Of a DNA stretch of 64,000 nt, positions 47,911-57,544 are shown one piece after another. Under the pieces are notes generated by a model, which saw nothing but the letters and a program-made list of their open reading frames with translations, did no database searches and had not been told where the DNA came from. Positions within the stretch are counted from its first letter, which is position 1; the number at the start of each line of letters is the position of its first letter. The DNA lies in NCBI RefSeq assembly GCF_001278705.1, contig NZ_CP012600.1:4437864-4501863 (forward strand). The letters run 5' to 3'. The position numbers and the translations under genes are program-made. The stretch comes from Bacillus gobiensis. GTDB taxonomy: Bacteria; Bacillota; Bacilli; Bacillales; Bacillaceae.

Positions 47911-49413
47911 TTATAAGGATAATATCTTCCGTTTTTCATGCAAAAATTCCTCTTCAGTAAGGAAGCCTTGTTCTTTTAATCTTGCTAGTTTTTCTAGCTG
48001 CTCAACTGAATTGTCACTTTGTTTTCTATAAAACTGCGAAACGAGAACCAAGATTTGATTTTGACTAATACGTTTCAGTACTCTGTAACCGTGATTTGAA
48101 GCTGTTGCGATACCGTAAGCGTTTGGTTTGCAGTAATAATTTTCTTGGGATGTGCCATCATCCCGGACAAGAAGCTGCCCCATTAAACCAACTGCCACCC
48201 ATTCAGGTCTTTTGGAACGTGGAATATATTCCTTCGAAGAATCCCAATTAGGGTTAAGTACTGGTTTTCGTTCTGTTCGCTCGGGCAAGATCATATTACC
48301 CTCGTCGTCAAATATCGAAGGAATTGTGCTATCTTCGTACAAAATTTCTCCCCATTCGGAAGTCAGGTATTTGTCTTTCCATCGAAGTTCCCAGCCGCCC
48401 GCCAAGAAAGCCGGCTTTGCGCTTATGATACCCAGTATAAAATCATCTTTGTCATTTGCGATGCGTACTTTATTCTTTTCTAACGTGACGAAATAACCAA
48501 AATCGATCGGATTTCCATCTGCCGTTTCGAACATTTCCGCATAATCTGCTGCAGGAGTTGTAACAGCCCCATCAATTTTGACGTTGCCGTTGCTTAATAT
48601 TTTTGCAGCCAACCCCGGTGTTGAGGCATCCGTACCATTTGCAAGATACCATGAATACGGTAGCTCGTTTGCCGCACCGAATCTTCCCATGACATGAACA
48701 CCTTCTAAAAGGTTTGCATTCGTCGATTGTCCTTCTGTGTGGGAAAAGGTTCCGGATGCCACTGTGTTTACACCCTCCGCGTGCGAAGTAAAACCGCTGG
48801 CAATGTTAAGTGCTCCTTCAGCATGTGCGTTTTGGCCGAGCGCCTGCGTCTGGTTTCCCTCAGCATGGGAAAGATCGCCGGAAGCGACTGAACGCTGGCC
48901 CTCTGCATGGGCAAAAATTCCGTCAGCAGTTGTTAAGTTTCCTTCTGCATGAGATGCCCTCCCATTGGCTTCCGTATTATCGCCTTCAGCATGTGAAGAT
49001 TCTCCTTGAGCTATTGTCCCTTGTCCTTCTGCATGAGAAACGAGTCCGCTGGCGACCGTATTTTCGCCCTCGGAATGAGACGCAATGCCAGACGCGGTAG
49101 TCAGATTTCCCTCGGCATGGGAATGTGCTCCACTAGCAACTGTAAAATGCCCTTCCGCATGGGAGGTAAATCCGCTAGCTGTGGTAGAGGTTCCTTCTGC
49201 GTGTGCAGTATCGGCTGTCGTTTGCGTACGGAATCCTTCTGCATGTGACGCTGAGCCTCCTGCTGTGGTCATGCTTCCCTCGGCATGGGCAGAACCAGCA
49301 TTTGTAATTGTTTGAAATCCCTCGGCGTGGGATGCAGCCCCATTTGCTGTCGTATTTAATCCTTCCGCTTCCGAACAGAATCCTATTGGATTTCGATTAC
49401 ATCCATTTGTCAT
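47911..49413 (-). CDS. YadA-head repeat protein with Peptidase_G2 and SHOCT domains
   Basis: This 500-residue protein has three parts. Residues 10-240 are about 16 tandem 14-16-residue repeats of the form SHAEG-x-T-x-A-x-G, the Hep/Hag beta-roll of trimeric YadA-type heads. From about 285 to 460 comes a Peptidase_G2-like intramolecular chaperone autoprocessing domain (AADYAEMFETADGNPIDFG, FVTLEKNKVRIANDKDDFIL). Residues 472-500 (LEKLARLKEQGFLTEEEFLH) match a SHOCT oligomerisation motif. No signal peptide is visible. Peptidase_G2 domains occur on phage tail spikes. It may be a phage-derived or spore-surface protein. AAAGGAGAGG precedes the ATG. Confidence 0.82.
   Translation of the reverse strand: MTNGCNRNPIGFCSEAEGLNTTANGAASHAEGFQTITNAGSAHAEGSMTTAGGSASHAEGFRTQTTADTAHAEGTSTTASGFTSHAEGHFTVASGAHSHAEGNLTTASGIASHSEGENTVASGLVSHAEGQGTIAQGESSHAEGDNTEANGRASHAEGNLTTADGIFAHAEGQRSVASGDLSHAEGNQTQALGQNAHAEGALNIASGFTSHAEGVNTVASGTFSHTEGQSTNANLLEGVHVMGRFGAANELPYSWYLANGTDASTPGLAAKILSNGNVKIDGAVTTPAADYAEMFETADGNPIDFGYFVTLEKNKVRIANDKDDFILGIISAKPAFLAGGWELRWKDKYLTSEWGEILYEDSTIPSIFDDEGNMILPERTERKPVLNPNWDSSKEYIPRSKRPEWVAVGLMGQLLVRDDGTSQENYYCKPNAYGIATASNHGYRVLKRISQNQILVLVSQFYRKQSDNSVEQLEKLARLKEQGFLTEEEFLHEKRKILSL
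48730..49370 (-). repeat. Coding tandem repeats of the SHAEG type
   Basis: About 16 degenerate 42-48-base units encode the YadA-head region. Unit lengths and sequences vary, so the array is old rather than a recent slippage. Confidence 0.75.
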
Positions 49414-49782
49414 AAGTATACCTCTCCTTTTATTATTAGAAAAAAGAATTTCTCTATTAATCTGTGTCCAAGAATATTAGATTAGGTGAATGGTATAAAT
49501 GAAGTTAGATTATTAAATACAACTATTATTCATATTTTATGTTACAGCAAACATTGGTATAGATAATTGGTCCAATTGAAGAGGAATTTCCACGCTAGTC
49601 CCACTGTGAAGAAAAGCTATGGAGATAGCTTCTATTAAATTTCCGTATTTAAAAAGACATATTCTATCTTAGGTGGTTCACCCGAAAAATCTGAACCAAC
49701 AAATTGTAATTTTATGTTAAAATAAACAGATAGATAGTTCTGAGAAAGTTTATACAAAATTAAAAGTAAATGGTGATGAGAA
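49414..49782. other. Intergenic stretch
   Basis: No recognised gene; it separates the divergent surface-protein and GH25 genes. Confidence 0.4.
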
Positions 49783-50535
49783 GTGAGTTTGAAAAATAAG
49801 AAACAAAAATTATTTATTTCCCTCATAATTCTTTTGCTAGCCGCGGTAGTCTTGACATTTGTATTATGGCATCGAGGTATCTTTATTCCTAATGCTTCCA
49901 ATGTCAAAAAATATTCAGTGAAAGGCGTGGATGTGTCAGCTTATCAGGGTGAAATAAGTTGGCCAAAAATTCAGGAACAGAATATACGATTTGCCTTTAT
50001 CAAAGCTACTGAAGGGAGCACTTTTGTTGATAAGCAATTTTCTGACAACTGGAAAAATGCAAAAAGTACAAACTTGCGAATAGGAGCCTATCACTTTTTT
50101 AGTTATGACAGTGAAGGCAAGAGGCAAGCCGAGAACTATATAAAAAATGTACCCATAGACGAACAAGCATTGCCTCCAGTAATTGATGTTGAATTTTATG
50201 GGGACAAAGAAAAAAATCCTCCTAATCGCATGGAAGTAGAAAAAGAGCTCAAAGAAATGGTGAAAATGCTAGAAGACCATTACGGTAAACGAGTTATTCT
50301 TTACACTACACAAAAAGCCTATAATTTGTACATACAGGGCAGTTATGACCAATGTGATATATGGATAAGAGATGTTTTTACGAAACCTTCTTTGTCAGAT
50401 AAAAGGGCTTGGACATTTTGGCAGTACACAGACCGAGGGCTTTTGGAAGGGTATAATGGAAGTGAAAAAGAAAAGTTCATTGACCTGAATGTTTTTTATG
50501 GCAGCGAGAATGAATTTTTAAAATATGGAGATTAG
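49783..50535 (+). CDS. GH25 lysozyme, membrane-anchored
   Basis: This 250-residue protein has a single N-terminal hydrophobic helix (LFISLIILLLAAVVLTFVLW, residues 10-29) and an extracellular GH25 muramidase domain. The catalytic acidic residues are visible: Asp50 in GVDVSAYQGE and the Asp/Glu pair in PPVIDVEFYG, plus the WTFWQYTD strand. It cleaves peptidoglycan between MurNAc and GlcNAc. The start is GTG after GGTGATGAG. It is transcribed alone. Confidence 0.88.
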   Translation: MSLKNKKQKLFISLIILLLAAVVLTFVLWHRGIFIPNASNVKKYSVKGVDVSAYQGEISWPKIQEQNIRFAFIKATEGSTFVDKQFSDNWKNAKSTNLRIGAYHFFSYDSEGKRQAENYIKNVPIDEQALPPVIDVEFYGDKEKNPPNRMEVEKELKEMVKMLEDHYGKRVILYTTQKAYNLYIQGSYDQCDIWIRDVFTKPSLSDKRAWTFWQYTDRGLLEGYNGSEKEKFIDLNVFYGSENEFLKYGD

Positions 50536-50668
50536 AAAATTAGAGGGAAATAGTTCAGGGGTGCTCCGAGAAATTCCAAAAATGGAAATTCTAAATTTTA
50601 CAAAGTAGTAATAATAATCAAACACTATATTAATAAATGGTTGATACACAAAATATTTAAACAGCAAT

Positions 50669-51625
50669 ATGCCGATTGTTCCAGCTCAGAAATTTATAGA
50701 TGAAGAGAATACCGATATGTCTGATTTTTTCCCGAACATGCTTGATTTAGGCAAGAGTGAAGAAGGAAAACAGAATGCCCTTCCTTTTGCGGTAAGTACG
50801 CCAGTCGTTTACTACAATAAAGATTTGTTTAAAAAGGCTGGATTAGATCCTGAAAATCCTCCGAAAACAATTGACGAAGTCCGCGAAGCTGCCAAGAAAC
50901 TAACAACCGGCGGCCAGCAGGGTATTTTCTATGATTATACAATGACAGGAGCCTGGATCTTCCAAGCAATGGTTGAAACAATGGGCGGTCAAATGGTTTC
51001 TGATGACGGCAAATCGGTTGGATTCGATCAAGAGCCGAGCGTAAAAGCCCTTCAGCATTGGACAGATCTTGTGAATAAAGATAAGTCAATGCCGAAAGTA
51101 GAAGCGGCACAAGCGCTTCAATCGTTTACTTCTGGAAAATTGGGAATGTATATTACTACGACTGCTTCTTTAGGTTCCATTCGATCATCGAGTAAATTTA
51201 ATTTAGGAGTTGCTCCTTTCCCGACGGATGGAGAACATGAACGAAAAGTTCCTGCCGGAGGCAACAATCTTTTCATCATGAAATCGACAAGCGAGAGGGA
51301 AAAAGGCGCTTGGGAATTAGTGAAATATCTTACTTCTCCTGAAAGCACTGCAAGTGTAGCAAAAACAGTCGGTTATATGGCAACGCGTAAAAGTGCGGTT
51401 GAAAAGGAAGAATTGTTGGGTGGATATTTAAAAGAAAACCCGTTGGCTGCCGTAACCTATACACAAACTTCGAATATGGTTCCATGGAATAACTATTCCG
51501 GAAAAAGCGGTACACGTATTTATAAAGTTATACAAGATAATCTTGAAGCTGCGCTTTCTAATCAAAAAACACCTGAGGAAGCGATGAAGGATGCTGCAAA
51601 TGAAGGGAACAAGTTACTAGATTAA
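50669..51625 (+). pseudogene. ABC transporter solute-binding protein (family 1), 5' truncated
   Basis: The 318-residue product is the C-terminal three quarters of a carbohydrate-type binding protein: PFAVSTPVVYYNKDLFKKAG, NLFIMKSTSEREKGAWELVK and GYMATRKSAVE are typical. The first 100 or so residues, including the lipobox signal, are missing and no ribosome-binding site precedes the ATG. No permease or ATPase genes flank it. A UgpB-like substrate (glycerol phosphate) is possible but unproven. It ends at a terminator. Confidence 0.78.
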
Positions 51626-51660
51626 GATTAAAGCATATGATATATACAAAAGAACAGTCA

Positions 51661-51707
51661 AAATCACCTCTTAGGATATGAATATCGTAAGAGGTGATTT
51701 TCTTTTT
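51661..51707 (+). terminator. Terminator after the binding-protein fragment
   Basis: Perfect 13-bp arms AAATCACCTCTTA/TAAGAGGTGATTT and a T run. Confidence 0.85.
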
Positions 51708-51777
51708 GGGCTAGATGATAATAACCTTCAAAAAGAATCCTTTTCCTGCTGTAGTTTTTGGTGCTTCCACAGGATAC

Positions 51778-51903
51778 TTAACCTACACCAATCATTATCA
51801 CCCCGATAACAATCATTGCAATAATCGCCTGCGGAATAAGGGGAATCCAGTAGTTAATCTTCTTATTCAGTTTAAACAGAAGAGTATAGAATGTTTGGCG
51901 CAT
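51778..51903 (-). other. 41-codon membrane-peptide frame, doubtful
   Basis: The minus strand encodes RQTFYTLLFKLNKKINYWIP followed by a hydrophobic helix rich in Ile. There is no ribosome-binding site, so it may be a fragment of a lost membrane protein. Confidence 0.25.
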
Positions 51904-51941
51904 GTTAAGCTGAAGTTTGCTCTAGCTTTCAGCAATTATAA

Positions 51942-52370
51942 TCAGACAGAAGGATAATTACTTTTCTTCGTTTGAATCGAAAAGGAAGCAAAAGCAGCAA
52001 TCATTCCCACGATTACCAAACATCCGCCCACCAATGGCGTGTTTGTTACAGTCCCTGTCGAGTTCACGATAAGACCGCCTAATCCTGCGCCAAAAGCAAT
52101 GCCAAACTGTAAGACTGACGTATTTAAACTTAACGCCAAATCGGGGGATTACGGTGTTTGCTAAATAAAATAAGTTTGCAGTGTTGGTGACGTCATCCAT
52201 GCAGAACCAATCCATAACGCCACCAAAATGGCAGCTGTCATTCCTGTAGCTGTTAGAATTGATAAGAAAATTAAGACAAGAGCATGAATACTCATGCTGA
52301 AGAATACTGTTTTTGGTATTCCCCATCGATATCGATCGGCACCATATCCTCCCAAGGAAGATCTGGTCAT
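51942..52370 (-). pseudogene. MFS transporter, C-terminal remnant with two in-frame stops
   Basis: In one frame the minus strand reads LGGYGADRYRWGIPKTVFFS, ALWIGSAWMTSPTLQTYFI, stop, QTP, stop, SPDLALSLNTSVLQFGIAFG. It is the last third of a DHA1-type exporter. Both stops (TAG near 52161 and TAA near 52149) fall in a hydrophilic loop. The N-terminal two thirds are missing. A MerR-type gene just upstream probably controlled it. Confidence 0.8.
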
Positions 52371-52381
52371 TGCAAGTCTTC

Positions 52382-52750
52382 TTATTTATTCTTAACCAGC
52401 ATATCGCTGTAAATATTAATTTTTTGATTAATCATACCTTGATAAGCTACTAGTTGATCTACTCGTGATTTTAAGTTTTCTTTTTGTTTTTCAAGCATGA
52501 TGATACGTTGGTCAATTGTTTCGTTTCCCTGTATGATCAAACGTACAAATTCCTTTAAATCGGAAATTGCCATACCTGTAGCGCGGAGACAACAGACAAA
52601 TTTAAGCAATTCAATGTCTTTCGTTTCATACATGCGAATGCCGTTATCATTACGGTTAACGAATGGAATAATGCCTTCTTTTTCGTAATATCGCAAAGTG
52701 TGGATTGATAAACCTGTTTGATCTGATACTTGACCAATCGAATAGTTCAT
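52382..52750 (-). CDS. MerR family transcriptional regulator
   Basis: This 122-residue protein has an N-terminal MerR winged helix (YSIGQVSDQTGLSIHTLRYY, then EKEGIIPFVNR) and a coiled-coil dimerisation helix (residues 75-115). No Cys pair or clear metal ligand exists in the C-terminus, so it is more likely a multidrug or stress type. GGAGG precedes the ATG. It is just upstream of and co-directional with the decayed MFS gene. Confidence 0.85.
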   Translation of the reverse strand: MNYSIGQVSDQTGLSIHTLRYYEKEGIIPFVNRNDNGIRMYETKDIELLKFVCCLRATGMAISDLKEFVRLIIQGNETIDQRIIMLEKQKENLKSRVDQLVAYQGMINQKINIYSDMLVKNK

Positions 52751-53074
52751 ACTTTATTCCTCCAGTATTAATTATTAATTAGAAATACCATCAGATAAAA
52801 AAGGGGTCTGCCATTCAATTTTTGACGATTGTATAAATATCATTTACGTGATTCTATTAAGCATGTATTTTCATATTCTCAAATAATTTGGAATCAATCA
52901 ATTTCATTTTACTTAAAATAAATACCCACCTGCAAAAAAGGTGAGCAGATGTTTATTTTACTAAGATAGCAGATGCTGTTACGACTAGAAATACTGGCCA
53001 TACAAGTGGTATTTTTATTGTACATATGTCATGGATGGCAGCTTATTAGACTGAACTTCAATAGAGGTGATATA
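52751..53074. other. Intergenic stretch with hairpin
   Basis: A hairpin with CACCT/AGGTG core and A/T-rich outer arms lies at 52915-52962; no gene is recognised. Confidence 0.4.
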
Positions 53075-53230
53075 ATGCAAACTTCGATTCTATTAGTGGT
53101 ACTTATCATTTACCTATTAATTTTTAGGGGAGTCAAAAACGGCAAAATGACTTTCACTGTCAAAAAATTTATCTTCGGCTTGGTTGTAACTATTGTAATA
53201 ATTAATGCGATAATGTTTTTGATTATGTAA
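53075..53230 (+). CDS. Small two-helix membrane protein (51 aa)
   Basis: ATG 53075 follows GAGGTGA at good spacing; a longer in-frame TTG start at 52973 lacks a signal. The product has two hydrophobic helices (residues 4-16 and about 32-50) around a basic loop (RGVKNGKMTFTVKK). Function is unknown and no family is recognised. Confidence 0.55.
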   Translation: MQTSILLVVLIIYLLIFRGVKNGKMTFTVKKFIFGLVVTIVIINAIMFLIM

Positions 53231-53282
53231 ATATAAAGAAAGATAAGGGACTTTTCAGACAGCCCCATGAAATATTTTTTTC

Positions 53283-54023
53283 TCAAATTTCTTGTTTTGT
53301 TGGTCTCACAATCATTTCATTGACCGCCGTATACTCAGGTTGAGAGATTGCAAATAGAATGGAATGAGCCATGGATTCTGCAGGTATGGCAATTTTTTTA
53401 ACCTCATCTAAACTGTGTAGGACTTCTTCATTCGTAATCGTATGAAACAACTCTGTTCCCACTGTTCCAGGTGAAAGAATTGTAATGCGAATGTTATTCT
53501 CAGCTTCTTCTTGCCGCAAGCCATCAGAAATCGCTCGTATTGCATATTTTGTTCCTGAATAGACAGAAAATGTCTTTCTGACTAAGTGTCCTGCAACGGA
53601 CGACACGTTAATAATATGTCCTTGCTTTCGTTCCCGCATATGCGGAAGAACCGCGGCAATCCCATAAAGCACACCTTTAATATTGACATCAATCATTTGG
53701 TCCCATTCACTTACCTTCTTTTCATGTAAATAAGATAGCGGCATGAGACCAGCATTGTTAATTAGAACATCAATTTGTCCATAGGTTTCGAGAGTAAAAC
53801 GGGCAAGCTCTTCCATATCCTCTTCTGAAGCAACATCAGTCACTTTAAATACTGCTGTTCCTCCTTGTTTTTCAATGTCTGACTTAAGTTCCTTCAAGCG
53901 TTCTTCACGCCTGGCAGCAAGTACAACCTTAGCTCCATTATTAGCAAGCACTTTCGCAGCAGCTTCACCGTTTCCGCTTGAAGCTCCGGTAATAATAACG
54001 ACTTTACCTTCAACATTTCTCAA
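53283..54023 (-). CDS. SDR family oxidoreductase (YdfG-like)
   Basis: This 246-residue classical SDR has TGASSGNGEA at residues 13-22 (the usual Ile of GIG is Asn), NNAG, INVSSVAG with the catalytic Ser, and an intact YSGTK motif. It probably reduces a carbonyl with NADPH; family members act on 3-hydroxy acids and related substrates. The start is TTG after AAGGATGG. It is alone in its unit and convergent with the small membrane protein gene. Confidence 0.85.
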   Translation of the reverse strand: MRNVEGKVVIITGASSGNGEAAAKVLANNGAKVVLAARREERLKELKSDIEKQGGTAVFKVTDVASEEDMEELARFTLETYGQIDVLINNAGLMPLSYLHEKKVSEWDQMIDVNIKGVLYGIAAVLPHMRERKQGHIINVSSVAGHLVRKTFSVYSGTKYAIRAISDGLRQEEAENNIRITILSPGTVGTELFHTITNEEVLHSLDEVKKIAIPAESMAHSILFAISQPEYTAVNEMIVRPTKQEI

Positions 54024-54268
54024 TTCAAACCATCCTTACTAAGATCAAGGTTTTTTAAGTATAGAACCTGGAGTGTACTCTAGGTCAACGTTTATGTGAG
54101 AAAATTATGTGAATTTTGTGTGAATTAAGTTCAATTGTTTGATTGTGTATTAAATATCGTCTTACTATGAAATTATTAAATGAAGATGGGATGAGATCGC
54201 TTGCATCCACCATTACAGGCCAAGTTAGAAAGTAATATGAGAAAAATACAATCGGGGGAGTTAGAACA

Positions 54269-55048
54269 GTGAAAGACATGAATCAATTATTTCGTAAAAG
54301 GATCGATATTCCCGAAACCGAACAAATCAAATTTGAGTCGTTGGGAAAGGTTCTTGAAAAAATGGCAAAAACATTTCCTTTTGAAAATTTACGTATGATT
54401 GAAAACAAAACACGTGACATTACCAAAGAGAATTTGATAGATAAACTGCTGGTGAAAAAAGAAGGCGGGCTTTGCTACGAATTAAATTCATGCCTTTATT
54501 TTTTCTTAGTGGATAATGGCTTTGATGCAGCCTTAGTTCGTGGAGTTACATACAATGATGAGACACAAAAATGGTATCAACTTGGAAGAACCCATGTCAC
54601 AATCTTATTAAAACACGAAGAACAAACATATCTTGTTGATACTGGTTTTGGAGCTAATTTGCCACTTAGACCTGTTCCTATAAATGGAGAACCTGTATCG
54701 TCTCCTAACGGTGAATTTCGGATCAAAAAGGCTGATCATGACTTCGGAGATTATATTCTTGAGATGAAGCGGAAATATAAAGATACAAATTGGAAAATAG
54801 GTTATATTTTTGATACAAAACGCCCTGTAAGCGATGTCGCAGAATTTAATCAGATCCAAAAAATTCTTAGCGAAAATGAAGAGTCTACGTTTAATAAACA
54901 GCGATTAATCACCCAGCTTACAAACGCAGGAAATGTAACGTTAACCGATACTTCCTTTACACAATGGGTTGATGGAAAACTGATCAAAGAAAAGATTGAA
55001 AAAAATAAATTTCTAGAGTTAGCAAAACAACACTTTGGAATTGAATAA
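54269..55048 (+). CDS. Arylamine N-acetyltransferase
   Basis: This 259-residue NAT transfers acetyl from acetyl-CoA to aromatic amines and hydrazines. The catalytic triad is complete: Cys69 in GGLCYELN, His109 in RTHVTIL and Asp124 in VDTGFG. The length fits Bacillus NATs. The start GTG 54269 is about eight bases after GGGGGAG; an ATG three codons later is further away. A terminator follows. Confidence 0.9.
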   Translation: MKDMNQLFRKRIDIPETEQIKFESLGKVLEKMAKTFPFENLRMIENKTRDITKENLIDKLLVKKEGGLCYELNSCLYFFLVDNGFDAALVRGVTYNDETQKWYQLGRTHVTILLKHEEQTYLVDTGFGANLPLRPVPINGEPVSSPNGEFRIKKADHDFGDYILEMKRKYKDTNWKIGYIFDTKRPVSDVAEFNQIQKILSENEESTFNKQRLITQLTNAGNVTLTDTSFTQWVDGKLIKEKIEKNKFLELAKQHFGIE

Positions 55049-55060
55049 TCACAGATTGAT

Positions 55061-55090
55061 TGGGCGTTTCTGTATGACGCCCATTTTTAT
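55061..55090 (+). terminator. Terminator of the NAT gene
   Basis: TGGGCG/CGCCCA stem and a T5 tail. Confidence 0.65.
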
Positions 55091-55264
55091 TTAAATACGG
55101 ATCTTTTGCAGCTTGGACTTAAAGTCGGTCTCAGTACACTAGAATTAAGTATTTATCTTTTGACTATCGGTGTCTTCTTAGCGTAAATATCTGGTGACAA
55201 CCATAAATCCTAAAAAATTCATGCAAAACTTGGAGAAGCATTTGCAAAAAAAACGACCTCCTTC

Positions 55265-55322
55265 AAAAAGTACCCTATAGACTAGACACTTTAAAAAAAG
55301 GTCTATCTTAGGGTGCTTTTTT
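55265..55322. terminator. Hairpin terminator
   Basis: AAAAAGTACCCTA.../...TAGGGTGCTTTTT arms with interrupted inner pairing. Confidence 0.5.
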
Positions 55323-55517
55323 GTATAATTAAGAAAAAATAGGCTGGGGAAAGATTGTGTCAAGAAAGTCTGTGTAAGGGAAAACTATTCAAAATCGTAC
55401 TCTCTGATCTGAGCCGGCTTTTATTTTGTTTGATGTTGGAGGAGGGAGGCTAACTTTCCTCCTCCAACATATTTATTCTCCGTTATGATATCTTTTATTG
55501 AGCATTATCATGTTTAG

Positions 55518-55846
55518 TCATTGTTCTTGCTTTTTGATCATCAACGATTGGTGTAAATCTTTGTCAACAACTTTTCCATTTTGTAATGATTTAACGTTTG
55601 CTTTGTCACTACTAATATTTGTTATAATAGCTTCAACATATTGAAGCGCTTTCTTACGTTTGTCATAAAAAAACAGAAAATCCATGTATTGTGTTTTTCA
55701 ATATGATCAGACTTTTTAAAGCTCCCTAATAATCGGCTATGTAGTTGGCCGTCTTTTCGCAACTTGTCATATACTTCTGCACTGGTTGAATCGATGCGTT
55801 ACAGCTCAATCTTTAAATTTATTAGTAACTCCTCATTTGATTTCAT
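55518..55846 (-). pseudogene. Decayed gene of unknown family
   Basis: Starting at ATG 55846 the frame reads KSNEELLINLKIEL, stop, RIDSTSAEVYDKLRKDGQLH then SRLLGSFKKSD. After a frameshift it continues DFLFFYDKRKKALQYVEAII then TNISSDKANVKSLQNGKVVD. One CAA-to-TAA change and one base shift would restore about 110 residues. The helical, charged sequence is not recognised. Confidence 0.45.
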
Positions 55847-55968
55847 ATTATTATTCTATTCATTAGATATCAGCCAATCAAACGAGAAGCGTTAAATAAA
55901 AACAAAAAATAAAGCGCTTAAATTTGCATCGTTCGATGAGTAATATTACATCAAAGGGGGACTAAAAT

Positions 55969-57186
55969 TTGTATACACGGTTTAAAAAACTGTTTACTAT
56001 TAAAGGATATAGCTTATTCGTCATTTGTTTACTGCTGATTGGAATCGGTTCTTCTATTACAAACCCGTATTTACCTCTATATTTAACTGAAGATTTTGGA
56101 ATGAGTACGGGAGCTTTTGGCATTTTCATGGCGGTGATTTTGTTAAGCGGCGTGATCGTGAACTCTCTCATTGCAAAACATTCAGATAGAGGGGTAGACA
56201 GAAAGTGGATTATTATTGTAGCCACAATTTCATCTGCTTTGGGGTTTGCTTCCTATTTAGTATTTCATAATTTCTTTATTCTGCTGATTGTTGTCTGCCT
56301 TTTTAACGCATTTGGGGCTCCAGCCATACCGCAAATCTATGCTTCCGCACAGGAATCGGCAAACGCAAGTAACTCCGACGATAATACTTTTGCGATGTCT
56401 ACATTACGGTCCCTTATATCTCTAGGATTCCTAATAGGTCCATTAGGCGGGACAGTCATTTTGGGATCTCTTGGATACAAGGGTCTCTTTCTAGGAACAG
56501 CCGCCATTTTTCTCATCACTGCATCTCTTGTATACCTGTTTTTGCAAAGACAAAAAGCGGTTCAAAAGAATACCAAGAAGAAAAAAAGTTCAGATACCTA
56601 TTCACTCAAAAGCAAGGAAATCAATCAGCCGCTTATTGCTTTTATCTTTCTGTTTGTGGTCAATACCATTAGTATGATCATCACACCGTTATTTATTGTG
56701 AATGAGCTTCAGGGGACACATATGGATGTCGGATTAGTAGTCAGTATTTGTGCTGGTTTGGAAATTCCGATTATGCTTGTGCTGGGTGCTTTGGGTAAAA
56801 AGATTTCAAACCATTCCCTAATGATTTACGGCTGCTTGATCGCTGTTATTTATTACACCATTTTAAGTGTGTCGACCCATACCTGGCAGCTGATCGCAGC
56901 GCAGCTCCTACAGGCAACGTTTGTGGCTATTATCATGGGTAATGGATTAAGCTATTTCAATGATCTGCTTCCTAATTCACCAGGAATTACCACAACCATC
57001 TATATGAACGGAGCCACCATTGGAAGGTTAATAGGAAGTCTTGGTGGCGGTTTCATTGCTCAGTTTGTTGGGTACCGTAATGTTTTTTGGGTGTGTCTGG
57101 TACTTGTCATATTCTCGTTCTTTATCTTATGGAGAGTAAGACAACTTGGAAAACCTACTGGAGTTACGAGCGAAGTGGATGCATGA
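55969..57186 (+). CDS. MFS sugar efflux transporter (SetA-like)
   Basis: This 405-residue, 12-helix MFS protein resembles the SetA sugar-efflux group: YLPLYLTEDFGMSTGAFGIF after TM1, AKHSDRGVDRKWII in loop 2-3, and a charged central loop (KNTKKKKSSDTYSLKSKE). Paired features such as GFLIGPLGGTVIL in TM5 and GATIGRLIGSLGGG in TM11 fit the family. The substrate is unknown. The start is TTG after AAAGGGGGA. It is transcribed alone. Confidence 0.82.
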   Translation: MYTRFKKLFTIKGYSLFVICLLLIGIGSSITNPYLPLYLTEDFGMSTGAFGIFMAVILLSGVIVNSLIAKHSDRGVDRKWIIIVATISSALGFASYLVFHNFFILLIVVCLFNAFGAPAIPQIYASAQESANASNSDDNTFAMSTLRSLISLGFLIGPLGGTVILGSLGYKGLFLGTAAIFLITASLVYLFLQRQKAVQKNTKKKKSSDTYSLKSKEINQPLIAFIFLFVVNTISMIITPLFIVNELQGTHMDVGLVVSICAGLEIPIMLVLGALGKKISNHSLMIYGCLIAVIYYTILSVSTHTWQLIAAQLLQATFVAIIMGNGLSYFNDLLPNSPGITTTIYMNGATIGRLIGSLGGGFIAQFVGYRNVFWVCLVLVIFSFFILWRVRQLGKPTGVTSEVDA

Positions 57187-57189
57187 CCA

Positions 57190-57328
57190 AGCCCAATTGG
57201 AAATCCTTTGTTCTATGGGTGCCTAGTCGATTTCTTTGTTCATGCATTTTACGATACAAAATCATTCGAGAAATATCAGCGTTCTTAGCAGCATCTACTC
57301 GATTAAAAAGATATAAAGCATACTGACA
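57190..57328 (-). pseudogene. Fis-type helix-turn-helix remnant
   Basis: A minus-strand frame reads QYALYLFNRVDAAKNADISR then MILYRKMHEQRNR, the pattern of a C-terminal Fis-type HTH as in sigma-54 activators. It has no start and the rest of the gene is missing. Confidence 0.35.
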
Positions 57329-57544
57329 TGACTAGATCCGTAATATTGTGCCAGATAGATTAATAGACTCTAGAAAGAATCTGGTGGAAAGAAATTGATA
57401 AAAAAGGGAGTTTTCGATTACAGCAAAATTTAGTTAGCCAACATTATCGAATTATTGACGACCAGCAGTATCGATGGTTTAGTTCGTTTGATAAACAAGA
57501 AGCAAACACACGGTTAAATGAGTAATTCAGGGGAGAGTGAGGTT

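Larger units (their letters stand above)
55049..55968. other. Long gene-poor stretch (920 bp)
   Basis: It holds two terminator hairpins and one decayed gene on the minus strand, listed separately. I see nothing else. Confidence 0.5.

Noticed and set aside
48152..49315. Several plus-strand frames with repeated Ser/Ala/Pro-rich text
   Set aside because: They are antisense images of the SHAEG repeats in the protein on the minus strand.
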